Origin: CALFVT01 sp964513675
GTDB taxonomy: Bacteria; Pseudomonadota; Alphaproteobacteria; Caulobacterales; Maricaulaceae
Assembly: GCA_964513675.1 (NCBI GenBank)
Contig: CAZEOD010000008.1
Location: 1 to 64,000 of the forward strand
Direction: 5' to 3'
DNA: 64,000 bases
Shown here: piece by piece, positions 44,087-52,485 of the stretch
Numbering within the stretch: position 1 is the stretch's first letter
Layout of the letters: every line of letters starts with the position of its first letter
Program-made: the position numbers and the translations under genes
The notes under the pieces: generated by a model
Database searches by the model: none
The model's input: only the letters and a program-made list of their open reading frames with translations
What the model was told of the DNA's origin: nothing

Positions 44087-45019
44087 CTAGCCTAATAAGG
44101 GCCGCTCGTAAAATCCATCCCGCGATAGATCTTCCACATTGGCCCGCGCCATAGCTGGCACCGCCGCAGTTACTGCCAGCCATAATTTGCGGTTTGTGCT
44201 CGCGCTCACACGGCCCTCCCATGCCTCAGGCCCGCCGGCTCGCAGGCTTTCACCAATTTCGCGGTAGACCTTAAGGGCCGCGCAAATCGCCCATGCACAG
44301 CGAAAGGGAAGCTGTTTAATCCCGACCTTGGCGCTCGCGTAATAGGCTTCCGCAATATCAAGCTGCACGCAGGCGGCTTTATGGGCAGCGGGCCAATGGG
44401 CGCGTTTCGCTAAATCTACGGCGGCAGTCGGTGCGCCCGCGGCCATGAGTAAGTCTTGCGGCACAAAAACGCGGTCAGCCTTCGCATCATCAACCACATC
44501 ACGCGCGATATTCGTTAGCTGAAACGCCAAGCCCAAATCACTCGCGCGGTCAAGCGTTGCTGCATCGCGAACGCCCATAATATAGGCCATCATAACACCA
44601 ACGACCCCTGCCACATGATAGCTATAATCCAAAATATCTGCTGTGGTTTTATAAACGCGGTCTTCTGCGTCCATCTGAAAGCCCTTTAACAGCTCATCAG
44701 CGTGAATATGCGGGATATTATGTGTTTTAAAAACGCGGGCGAGGCCTGCGAAAATCGGATTATCCGTTGCGACGCCGGATAGCGCATCATGCGTGAGCCG
44801 TGTTAACTCAGCGAGGCGTTCGGCCTGCCCCGTCTTATAATCCTCAATCTGGCCATGACCCATTTCCTGCCCGTCAATCACGTCATCGCAATAGCGGCAC
44901 CACGCATAGAGCATCGAGGCATCATCACGCAGCACAGGCGGCAAAACGCGGCTGGCGAGCGCGAAACTCTTACTGCCCTTTTTAATAGAGGCATGACCAT
45001 GTGCGGCAACAGCATCCAT
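44087..45019 (-). CDS. crtB: phytoene synthase
   Basis: Condenses two GGPP to phytoene. The 310-residue protein has the squalene/phytoene synthase aspartate motifs YCDDVID (near residue 45) and NIARDVVDDA (near 165), and AYIMGVRD. ATG 45019 (MDAVAAHGHASIKKGSKSFA) follows CAGGG at good spacing and aligns with known CrtB starts. A longer in-frame start at 45079 is a TTG that would put coding sequence inside the perfect palindrome at 45067-45085. It lies alone on the minus strand, 70 bases after a DUF1993 gene. Confidence 0.93.
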   Translation of the reverse strand: MDAVAAHGHASIKKGSKSFALASRVLPPVLRDDASMLYAWCRYCDDVIDGQEMGHGQIEDYKTGQAERLAELTRLTHDALSGVATDNPIFAGLARVFKTHNIPHIHADELLKGFQMDAEDRVYKTTADILDYSYHVAGVVGVMMAYIMGVRDAATLDRASDLGLAFQLTNIARDVVDDAKADRVFVPQDLLMAAGAPTAAVDLAKRAHWPAAHKAACVQLDIAEAYYASAKVGIKQLPFRCAWAICAALKVYREIGESLRAGGPEAWEGRVSASTNRKLWLAVTAAVPAMARANVEDLSRDGFYERPLLG

Positions 45020-45066
45020 ATTTACACCCTGCCCGAAACCGACCAGCGGTTTCGGCGCTCCATTAT

Positions 45067-45085
45067 AATTGATTGACAATCAATT
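45067..45085. promoter_or_regulatory. 19-bp perfect palindrome upstream of crtB
   Basis: AATTGATTGACAATCAATT: 9-bp inverted arms about a central A, 48 bases upstream of the preferred crtB start. It reads as a dimeric-regulator operator, of MarR-like shape, in the space between DUF1993 and crtB. It was not found before crtE or crtY. Confidence 0.6.
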
Positions 45086-45089
45086 ACTG

Positions 45090-45593
45090 TCATTTCGCGC
45101 CAAAGAAATCAGGCTTCGACAGCGCCGTGCCGTTTTGCCGTAAAATATTATAAGCCGTCGCCATATGAAAATAGATATTCGGAAGGGTGAAGCCTGATAA
45201 ATAGCTTATGCCTGTAAATTCCATCTCGCGCGGGCCCATTTTAAGGCTAAATTCGCGGCCCTCTTGGCCGTCCAGTTGATCGGATGTCACAGCGGCTATA
45301 TCGGTTTTAGCCCGCGCAATCAGAGCGTAAGCATCTTCAAAGCTCTCGACAACCGTTTGATAATCCGGCGGTGTTTGCCCTGCAATACGGTAAGGCCCGT
45401 TCTTGGCCAATTCACAAACCGTTTGCGCTTGTTTTTTCAGCGGCCACATATCAGGGGTTAGCCGTGTATCCATAAAGATTTGCGGATCAATCCCGCGCGC
45501 GGTCGCATCAGCTTCGCCCTTGCGAAGAACATGCTCAAGATTGGACAGCGCACGCGGCAAAGCGGCAACGGCATTCGACATGGATAATTTCAT
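45090..45593 (-). CDS. DUF1993-family protein
   Basis: A 167-residue cytoplasmic protein of the DUF1993 family: LPRALSNLEHVLRKGEADATARG at the start, then TRLTPDMWPLKKQAQ, and YFHMATAYNILRQNG near the end. The fold is a four-helix DinB-like bundle; function unknown. ATG 45593 follows AAGGG; in-frame starts at 45620 and 45644 are less likely. It lies between the SdpRI pair and crtB, on the same strand as both. Confidence 0.85.
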   Translation of the reverse strand: MKLSMSNAVAALPRALSNLEHVLRKGEADATARGIDPQIFMDTRLTPDMWPLKKQAQTVCELAKNGPYRIAGQTPPDYQTVVESFEDAYALIARAKTDIAAVTSDQLDGQEGREFSLKMGPREMEFTGISYLSGFTLPNIYFHMATAYNILRQNGTALSKPDFFGAK

Positions 45594-45701
45594 AGCTCGG
45601 CCCTTAAAGGTTAGACTCATCTTCCCTTCGTCAATAGCGCGCATGCCTTAAGAATACAGCTTTTATTTTAAGCCATATTACACGCACGCCCGTGCCTTCA
45701 T

Positions 45702-45809
45702 TCAAACTGATAATAAAATTATATATACCATAAAAAAAGGAGCCGCCGCGATTATAAATATAAAAGCCAGCAAATACGTCTCTTTTAGCTGGCGGAAAAA
45801 GCGTGACAT
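45702..45809 (-). CDS. small membrane protein, 35 residues (candidate)
   Basis: MSRFFRQLKETYLLAFIFII followed by a hydrophobic tail ending IILLSV; one membrane helix after a basic N-terminus. AGGTGA lies seven bases before ATG 45809. It starts 19 bases past the sdpI stop, so it could be a third gene of that operon. No homologue is recognised and no codon signal proves it real. Confidence 0.35.
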   Translation of the reverse strand: MSRFFRQLKETYLLAFIFIIAAAPFFMVYIILLSV

Positions 45810-45828
45810 CCGATTATCACCTTCGCGG

Positions 45829-46434
45829 TCATCGGCGGCCATGAAGCGGGCCGCGCGCGGGGTCCGTGCGCCAGACCCACCAATTATAAATGACAAAGAT
45901 AACCCCCAAGGCCAACATCAAGCTGCCAAGTACATTATGATTATATCGCCCTTCAATGACCGTCGCGATAGCAGATATAAACGCTACAAACACTAAACCA
46001 AAGCCTGCAAAGCGGTGACTTTTCCGCCATGATAACTCGCTGCGCATATTCCACGGCGTTGGCAAACCCGACAACAGGCTTTTTGATGTCGTGACATAAT
46101 TACCGACAGCCGCAAGGAAAATATGAAGCCCTAAAATAGGAACAAGCTCACTCTTCATAACGGCTATATCAGCCGCAGCGGCAAGGTAATGGAGCTGAAA
46201 CGCGATCGCCAAGAGTGGAACCCCGTATAAGATAACTCCAAATCCGCGCTCCCTTTGTTTCGGTTTCGGCCCGCGTTCTGCACCGATTAAAATGAGCAGG
46301 CAGATAAATGCAATTAGCGGAAAAATCCAATGCGGCATGAAGCTTTCGGGCACAGGGTTAAGGAACATATAGCCGCTTATCGCCGCCGTTATAGCAATCA
46401 AAACCGCCGATATTTTAAACATTTTTTTCATCAT
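45829..46434 (-). CDS. sdpI: SdpI-family membrane protein
   Basis: About 200 residues with six or seven hydrophobic segments. TPWNMRSELSWRKSHRFAGFG matches the conserved SdpI-domain motif. In Bacillus, SdpI gives immunity to the SdpC toxin and also binds the repressor SdpR at the membrane. The ATG at 46434 and that at 46431 overlap the end of the ArsR gene; AGGAG favours the second. No SdpC-like toxin or SdpAB maturation gene is near. Confidence 0.85.
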   Translation of the reverse strand: MMKKMFKISAVLIAITAAISGYMFLNPVPESFMPHWIFPLIAFICLLILIGAERGPKPKQRERGFGVILYGVPLLAIAFQLHYLAAAADIAVMKSELVPILGLHIFLAAVGNYVTTSKSLLSGLPTPWNMRSELSWRKSHRFAGFGLVFVAFISAIATVIEGRYNHNVLGSLMLALGVIFVIYNWWVWRTDPARGPLHGRR

Positions 46435-46711
46435 GCTCTCCTCTGTCTTTCGTCCCTAAAAGCTCTGCCATTAAAACCAGCGCTTCTTCGGCGACGGTCG
46501 TATTTAAATGATAGATAATGTGGTTTCCTGAGCGCTCAGAGTAAATAAATTCGGCGGTCTTTAAGGTCTTAAAATGCACAGACATCGTCGGCTTAGAGAC
46601 CTCATAAACATCTGAAAGATCACCTGCGGATAATGGCCCGCTACGCAAACGCTTGATGATATCTCGGCGTATCGGATGCCCGATCGCATTTATGACGGAT
46701 TTTATTTTCAT
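46415..46711 (-). CDS. sdpR: ArsR-family repressor, SdpR-like
   Basis: A 98-residue winged-helix regulator: IKSVINAIGHPIRRDIIKRLRSG, LSAGDLSDVYEVSKPTMSVHFKTLKTAEFI, and the wing SERSGNHIIYHLN. There are no metal-binding cysteine pairs, as in SdpR and unlike metal sensors. It overlaps sdpI, and an operator-like symmetric site lies directly before its start at 46716-46757, so autorepression is expected. Confidence 0.88.
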   Translation of the reverse strand: MKIKSVINAIGHPIRRDIIKRLRSGPLSAGDLSDVYEVSKPTMSVHFKTLKTAEFIYSERSGNHIIYHLNTTVAEEALVLMAELLGTKDRGEHDEKNV

Positions 46712-46715
46712 AAAT

Positions 46716-46757
46716 TCTATTTAGAGATAAATCTAATTAGAGTCAAAACTAAATAGA
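46716..46757. promoter_or_regulatory. nested inverted repeats before sdpR
   Basis: TCTATTTAG (46716-46724) and CTAAATAGA (46749-46757) are perfect inverted arms. Between them TCTAATTAGA (46732-46741) is a perfect palindrome with the same centre (46736.5). The site lies in the 185-base divergent space between sdpR and the 102-residue membrane protein gene, and probably binds SdpR. Confidence 0.6.
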
Positions 46758-46896
46758 TAATATGACTAATATTTCATAAACATCGCGCCGCCGTCACCAC
46801 TTTGTGACGCGATGTAAATTGACCCGAGCGGGTAAATAGAGCTTTGCTAGTGGCGGAAAAAGAAAATGCTTATCACCGAAAGTTGACGCTTAAATT

Positions 46897-47205
46897 ATGA
46901 CTAAAACCGAAACATCCCTGCTCCCGCGTCTAATCTGGAATTTCGCCAAAGGCGCAATGTTTCCTATGATCGCTTTAGTCCTCAGCGTTTTAATCGCGCT
47001 CGGACTTGGGCTCATGGCGGCTGAAGATTGGGACGGCTTTGCCAAGCGTATTGACCTTGGAAAAACCGCCGCCTTTTACGTCTCTATCGGCCTTGGCGCT
47101 TTATTTGCCATTACGGCATATCGGCGCGGTGAATTTCACCGCACCCAGCGCGCGCAAATATTAGGGCTCAGCTTTATTCTGCTGCTGTGGCTGGCTTTGC
47201 TTTAA
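46897..47205 (+). CDS. small membrane protein, function unknown
   Basis: A 102-residue protein with three hydrophobic segments (MFPMIALVLSVLIALGLGLM, AAFYVSIGLGALFAI, ILGLSFILLLWLALL) and a basic loop AYRRGEFHRTQRAQ. No family is recognised. It is divergent from sdpR and its 3' end overlaps the 3' end of crtI by 32 bases, so convergent transcripts overlap. No strong Shine-Dalgarno is visible. Confidence 0.6.
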   Translation: MTKTETSLLPRLIWNFAKGAMFPMIALVLSVLIALGLGLMAAEDWDGFAKRIDLGKTAAFYVSIGLGALFAITAYRRGEFHRTQRAQILGLSFILLLWLALL

Positions 47206-48709
47206 ACGTAGCGGCAAAATCTTCGGCGATGACACCTGCTGTGGCCTTAGCCGCACCAACAACTCCCGGAACGCCTGCGCCGGGATGGGTGCCTGCCCCT
47301 GTGATATACATATTTTTCAAAACATCATCACGGTTATGCGGGCGGAACCACGCCGATTGCGTCAAGACAGGCTCGACGGAAAAGGCACTCCCAAGATGGC
47401 TATTCATCTCATCGCGAAACCCAAAGGGCGTGAGCGTTTTAAGAACCGTCAAATCACGGTTCAAATTCGGGATCGAATGTTCCTCAAGATAATCGAGAAT
47501 TTTCTGCGTATATTTCGGCCCAACCTCATCCCAATCAACATCGGCGTGACCGAGATGCGGCACAGGCGACAACACATAATATGACGAGCAGCCTTTCGGG
47601 GCCATGCTCGGGTCTGTCACGCAAGGCGCATGGAGATATAGAGAGAAATCATCGGGCAGTTTTTTCCCCTTACCAAAGATTTCAGCAATAAGGTTTTTAT
47701 ACCGCTTCCCGAGTAAAATAATATGATGTTTCATATTTTTATGTTCAGCTTTGAGGCCAAAATAAATCACAAAGAGCGACATAGAATGTGATTTTTTGGC
47801 AAGCTTTTTGCCGTAATCCTGCCCGCGTTTATGCCCCGATAAAAGCTTGGAATAAGTATGAACCACATCGGCATTGGAGGCGACAAGATCGGCCTCAAGG
47901 CTCCACCCGTCTGCTGCGGTAACGCCTGTGACGCGGTCGCCCTTTGTATGGATGTCGGTAACTTCAGTGTTAAGCCGTAGCTCGCCGCCCATATCTTGAA
48001 ATAATTTAATTAGCCCCGCGACGAGCGCGCCTGTTCCGCCCTTGGCAAACCAAACCCCGCCTTTTCGCTCTAGCGCATGGATAAGCGCGTAGATAGAACT
48101 TGTTTTAAAGGGATTCCCGCCAACCAAAAGCGATTGGAAGGACAGAAGTTGACGAACTTTATCATTTTTGACGAATTTCGACACCATACCATATACGGAT
48201 TTATCAGCCCGAAGCCGCACTAATGTGGGTGCAGATGCAAACATTTGACCCACTTTAAGGAACGCCGTTGTCCCTAGCTTCTCATAGCCCTCGCGGTAAA
48301 GCTCTTGCGAATAAGCCAGAAATTTGCGGTAGCCTTTCACATCATCTGGATTACGCTTAGCAATTTGTTCTTCCAGATAATCTTGGTCATTATTATAATC
48401 AAACACATCACCGTCTTGCCATTGCAGGCGGTAAAATGGATCAACGGGCAGAAGCGTAACATAGTCTTTGATATCGCGGCCAGAGAGCGCGAAAAGCTGC
48501 TCAAGGCAATCAGGATCGGTAATTACCGTCGGGCCGCCGTCAAATTTATAGCCGTCTTCTTCATAGACATAGGCCCGCCCACCCGGCTTATCGCGGTTAT
48601 CCAGCAAGGTCGTTTGAAAGCCTTGGGCTTGGAGGCGAATAGCGAGGGCAATGCCGCCAAAGCCTGCGCCGACAACAATCGCAGTGGGCTTGGATGATGT
48701 ATTCGTCAT
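47174..48709 (-). CDS. crtI: phytoene desaturase
   Basis: A 511-residue FAD enzyme that desaturates phytoene to lycopene. The dinucleotide motif is AIVVGAGFGGIALAIRLQ, followed by GGRAYVYEEDGYKFDGGPT; the C-terminal signature is YITGAGTHPGAGVPGVVGAAK. Length is typical of bacterial CrtI. It follows crtY by three bases on the same strand. Its 3' end overlaps the opposing small membrane gene. Confidence 0.95.
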   Translation of the reverse strand: MTNTSSKPTAIVVGAGFGGIALAIRLQAQGFQTTLLDNRDKPGGRAYVYEEDGYKFDGGPTVITDPDCLEQLFALSGRDIKDYVTLLPVDPFYRLQWQDGDVFDYNNDQDYLEEQIAKRNPDDVKGYRKFLAYSQELYREGYEKLGTTAFLKVGQMFASAPTLVRLRADKSVYGMVSKFVKNDKVRQLLSFQSLLVGGNPFKTSSIYALIHALERKGGVWFAKGGTGALVAGLIKLFQDMGGELRLNTEVTDIHTKGDRVTGVTAADGWSLEADLVASNADVVHTYSKLLSGHKRGQDYGKKLAKKSHSMSLFVIYFGLKAEHKNMKHHIILLGKRYKNLIAEIFGKGKKLPDDFSLYLHAPCVTDPSMAPKGCSSYYVLSPVPHLGHADVDWDEVGPKYTQKILDYLEEHSIPNLNRDLTVLKTLTPFGFRDEMNSHLGSAFSVEPVLTQSAWFRPHNRDDVLKNMYITGAGTHPGAGVPGVVGAAKATAGVIAEDFAATFKAKPATAAE

Positions 48710-48712
48710 GAT

Positions 48713-49951
48713 TTAATCCGTCTTCGATTCTCTGCGGGCGCGCTCACGATTGATAAAGGCTTTTTCACTAAAATTAAACAGCGCTTTTGTCACAGGCACA
48801 GGCGGCTTGCCCGCGAGGATGCGAAGTTTATCGCGCCATGTTAATTGCCCCGCGTAAAACCGCGCGATTAAACCGCTATTTAATCCGTAAAATCGCTGCA
48901 AAACTTTAAAGCGCGCATCAGGCTTGGCGGCCCTAAATAACATACGGTTAAGCAGGCGTAGGAATGTCTCATCACTATAATGACCGCGCTCATGTTTACA
49001 CATTTCATCATCCAAAGCTGTATAGAAACCGGCCTCACCGTTTTTTAAGCCGCGCTGGATAGCAACGGCAATAAGATTGGCAGATTTCATAGCTTCAGGA
49101 AAGCTATACCCCGTCACAGCATGATAATATCCGCCGCGAATACCGAGTTTAATCGGCTGATTTATACGCGCCTGTTGCGGCACATAACGCGCATCCCCAT
49201 CAACCGCCAAAGTAATCGGCAATACGCCTTTCTCTCGCCGAATAATATTGTATTCTTTTAGCTCAAGATTATCGCGAATATAATCTTTAATCCGCGCATC
49301 CACCTCTTGGGAACGAAGCTCCGCGCCGTCGGTATAATATGTATCCTCAACGAGCATTTCCGTCTCGCTATAGGGCAAACAATAGACAAAGCGGTAGCCG
49401 CCGAGTTGTTCAACTGTTGCATCCATAATGATCGGGTTTTCAAGGCCGTGCGGCGCAGGGGTTTTAATCACATGGCCGACAAATTTCTGATAGCCAAGGA
49501 ACACATTCTCATTCGGCTCAAAGCCGCGCGCATCCAAAACGCACGCCGCTTTCAAGGTCTCGCCATTTTCTAACGTCACATTATTCGCTGCCAATTCTGC
49601 GGCGGGGCTATTGAGCCGTAATTTCAAGCGCCCGCTATAAATATGCGGCTGCACACAGCTACGAAGCGTATCAGAGTTACCCGTGCAATAAGGAATATCT
49701 AATGTGCGCTTACGATTTGGAAATTTCACATCATAACGCGGCCATTGGTAGGCAATGAACGGCGCAATCCAATCGCGCAGCTCTGGCGCGACATCAGACA
49801 GATTAAAAGACCAAGTATGATCGCCGCCAATCTTATCCGCCGCGTCAATCATGGTTATGCGTATTTCAGAATTTACATCCAAACATCGCCATGCCGTTAG
49901 CAAGCCCGACAAGCCCGCTCCAACAATAATCATATCCGCATGGTTTGACAT
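48713..49951 (-). CDS. crtY: lycopene beta-cyclase
   Basis: Cyclises both ends of lycopene to beta-carotene. The 412-residue protein has the N-terminal motif MIIVGAGLSGLLTAWR, GGDHTWSFN, and the cyclase segment MDATVEQLGGYRFVYCLPY, close to CrtY of proteobacteria. First gene of the crtY-crtI operon. TrmJ-like gene lies 87 bases upstream on the same strand. Confidence 0.93.
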   Translation of the reverse strand: MSNHADMIIVGAGLSGLLTAWRCLDVNSEIRITMIDAADKIGGDHTWSFNLSDVAPELRDWIAPFIAYQWPRYDVKFPNRKRTLDIPYCTGNSDTLRSCVQPHIYSGRLKLRLNSPAAELAANNVTLENGETLKAACVLDARGFEPNENVFLGYQKFVGHVIKTPAPHGLENPIIMDATVEQLGGYRFVYCLPYSETEMLVEDTYYTDGAELRSQEVDARIKDYIRDNLELKEYNIIRREKGVLPITLAVDGDARYVPQQARINQPIKLGIRGGYYHAVTGYSFPEAMKSANLIAVAIQRGLKNGEAGFYTALDDEMCKHERGHYSDETFLRLLNRMLFRAAKPDARFKVLQRFYGLNSGLIARFYAGQLTWRDKLRILAGKPPVPVTKALFNFSEKAFINRERARRESKTD

Positions 49952-50038
49952 AATCGCCGTTTAGAACGCTTGGCCGCGTCTGTCACATATTAAATTGCCG
50001 CAGCACATAAGGCGCATGACTTTATTCGAACGCCCCGC

Positions 50039-50833
50039 TTATTTTCGAGCTTTGCCGCGCCCTTTTACCAAGACTTTGATAATTCCTCGAAATGTGCGGA
50101 CTTCTTGCTCTGTCATCTTGGCCCGCATAAGCGGCGCGCGAATGTTTTGGCTCATCAATAATTTCTTCTCAGGCGGGTAGAAAAAACCTGCAAGATCAAG
50201 CTCCGCTTCCAAATGCTCAAATAAACGTATTAAATCTTCGCGCTTAGCCGGGTCAGACCCCATATCATCGAACAGGGCTGGCGGGGCTGCACTCTCTGCG
50301 GATTGCCAGATATAGGCAAAAATATTGACGGCCTGCGCAAGGTTCAGCGACTGGAACGCTGGATTAACAGGATAAGTTAAAATCGCATCGGCCAAAACAA
50401 CATCTTCATTTTTAAGACCCGCTTTTTCAGGGCCAAATAAAATACCCGTTTTAGTCCCTTTATTCGCCATAGCGCGTAAATTAGCGCCAATATCGCCTGT
50501 GCCAATCACAGGCACCTCTAGCTCGCGTCGCCGCGCCGTTGCCGCCAGCACATATGTCAAATCCGCAACGGCCTCTGCGGTGCTCCCGTAAAGCTTGGCA
50601 TTATCAAGCACACGCACCGCCCCCGCCGCCATTGCATCCGCCGCAGGATTGGGCCAGCCATCGCGCGGAGCCACGAGGCGCAGCTCCGTGAGGCCAAAAT
50701 TCAGCATACAGCGGCACACGGCCCCGATATTTTGGCCCAGTTGCGGCGTCACAAGGATCACAGCCGGTGCATTTTCATGCTCGCTCGATTGGGCGGCATC
50801 GCGCCCTAATTGGTCTTTCAGGCTACCGCCCAT
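50039..50833 (-). CDS. tRNA/rRNA methyltransferase, TrmJ-like
   Basis: A 264-residue SPOUT (TrmH-family) methyltransferase. Landmarks are VILVTPQLGQNIGAVCRCMLNFG, LRLVAPRDGWPN, ILFGPEKAGLKNEDV and the knot segment PVNPAFQSLNLAQAVNIFAY. It matches TrmJ, which methylates the 2'-O of tRNA position 32. ATG 50833 has GGAG just upstream; the in-frame ATG at 50875 is an alternative. It is divergent from icd. Confidence 0.88.
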   Translation of the reverse strand: MGGSLKDQLGRDAAQSSEHENAPAVILVTPQLGQNIGAVCRCMLNFGLTELRLVAPRDGWPNPAADAMAAGAVRVLDNAKLYGSTAEAVADLTYVLAATARRRELEVPVIGTGDIGANLRAMANKGTKTGILFGPEKAGLKNEDVVLADAILTYPVNPAFQSLNLAQAVNIFAYIWQSAESAAPPALFDDMGSDPAKREDLIRLFEHLEAELDLAGFFYPPEKKLLMSQNIRAPLMRAKMTEQEVRTFRGIIKVLVKGRGKARK

Positions 50834-50938
50834 CACACACTCCAAAAATGAGAATACATAACTCGCTCTTTTCAAGTTAAGCGCGCCGTGTTAGAGCCGC
50901 TCAAAATCATTAGAAACATTGGCTTTACAGAGGTTCTC

Positions 50939-52164
50939 ATGGCTAAAATCAAGGTAAATAATCCTGTCGTTGATATGAACGGCGACGAAATGACCCGCAT
51001 CATCTGGGATATGATAAAAGAACGGCTCATTCACCCCTATCTCGACATCGATCTACTCGATTATGATTTGTCTATCCAAAGCCGAGATGCGACGGATGAC
51101 CAAATCACGATTGATGCGGCCAATGCGATCAAAAAATGTAATGTGGGCATTAAATGCGCGACCATCACTCCCGATGAGCAGCGCGTGGAAGAGTTTGACC
51201 TTAAGAAAATGTGGCGCTCACCTAACGGTACGATCCGGAATATTCTTGGCGGCGTTGTTTTTCGCGAGCCAATCATCTGCTCTAACGTTCCGCGCCTTGT
51301 ACCGGGCTGGACGCAGCCTATTGTTATTGGCCGTCATGCATTTGGCGATCAATATAAAGCGACCGATTTTGTTGTTCCGGGCAAAGGAACGGCCACGATT
51401 AAATTTGAAGGCGAAGACGGCGAAGTTATTGAACGGAAAATCTTTGACTTCCCCGGCGGCGGTGTTTTGATGGGCATGTATAACCTTNNNNNNNNNNCCT
51501 TGATAAATCATTCGAGGATTTTGCGCGCGCCTGTTTTAATTACGGCATACAGCGCGAATGGCCTGTTTACCTCTCAACAAAAAACACGATCCTGAAAGCC
51601 TATGACGGACGTTTCAAAGATATTTTCCAAAGCGTATATGATAATGAGTTTAAAGCTCAATTTGAAAAATTCGGCGGCGAATACCAGCATCGCTTGATCG
51701 ACGATATGGTCGCTGCGGCGATGAAGTGGTCGGGCGGTTATATCTGGGCCTGTAAAAACTATGACGGCGACGTGCAATCAGATACAGTTGCGCAAGGCTT
51801 TGGCTCCCTCGGTCTCATGACATCTTTCCTTCTCACGCCAGACGGTAAGACGATGGAAGCCGAAGCGGCTCACGGTACGGTTACGCGCCATTACCGCAAT
51901 CACCAAAAAGGTGAAGCCACGTCAACCAACTCAACGGCCTCTATCTTTGCTTGGACGCGCGGCCTCGCGCATCGCGGCAAGCTTGACGATAACGAAGCCT
52001 TGGTCAAATTTGCCCATGGTCTTGAAAAAACTGTGATTGAAACCATTGAAGGCGGCCAAATGACGAAAGACCTCGCTCTTCTCGTTGGCGATCAGCAAGG
52101 CTGGCTCTCAACAACAGGTTATCTCGAAGCGATTGCTGAGAATTTTGAACGGAAAATGACCTAA
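50939..52164 (+). CDS. icd: NADP-dependent isocitrate dehydrogenase, interrupted by an assembly gap
   Basis: Oxidative decarboxylation of isocitrate to 2-oxoglutarate in the TCA cycle. It is of the eukaryotic/alphaproteobacterial type, beginning MAKIKVNNPVVDMNGDEMTR with SPNGTIRNILGGVVFREPI. Ten Ns at 51488-51497 sit between two copies of CCTT. Removing Ns and one copy gives 1212 bases (403 residues) and restores MGMYNLDKSFEDFARA, so the gene is intact. AGAGG lies five bases before ATG 50939. A terminator follows at 52191. Confidence 0.95.
51488..51497. other. assembly gap (10 N) with 4-bp duplicated flanks in icd
   Basis: CCTT occurs on each side. Collapsing gap and duplicate restores the icd frame across the joint. 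An apparent stop after the gap is an artefact. Confidence 0.9.
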
Positions 52165-52190
52165 GTTATTTTTCAATCACAGCCGATATC

Positions 52191-52217
52191 AACCCGCCTT
52201 AATGGCGGGTTTTTTTG
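52191..52217 (+). terminator. rho-independent terminator of icd
   Basis: AACCCGCC and GGCGGGTT arms with loop TTAAT, then a T run, 27 bases past the icd stop. The rest of the 320-base space to the next gene holds AT-rich sequence with a few TTTAAAATCC copies and nothing I can call. Confidence 0.9.
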
Positions 52218-52485
52218 GGGCTATAAAAAGCTAGCACCAAGACTTAAGATAAATCATGAAAATTTAAAGTTTGAATATTGCGAGAAACTTTCCAGAATAA
52301 ACGCTAGTTTCGGTCTATATAGCTTTGACAACATGGACAATCTGGCCCGTTTTATAATATTTTGGATATCAACATCTAATGGTTTAAAATCCATGAGACT
52401 TAAAATTTATAAGATTTAAAATCCGCATGACGGTCTCCGCCAAATCCAATCATTGGGCCAACAAAGCTATCTGCTGGCCCTGTCG

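Noticed and set aside
45020..45079. Longer crtB with a start at 45079
   Set aside because: The start would be TTG inside a perfect palindrome and without a ribosome site; ATG 45019 has CAGGG and matches known CrtB starts.
50888..51595. Truncated isocitrate dehydrogenase ending at 51595
   Set aside because: The stop appears only because ten Ns and a 4-base duplicate shift the frame; collapsed sequence gives the full enzyme.
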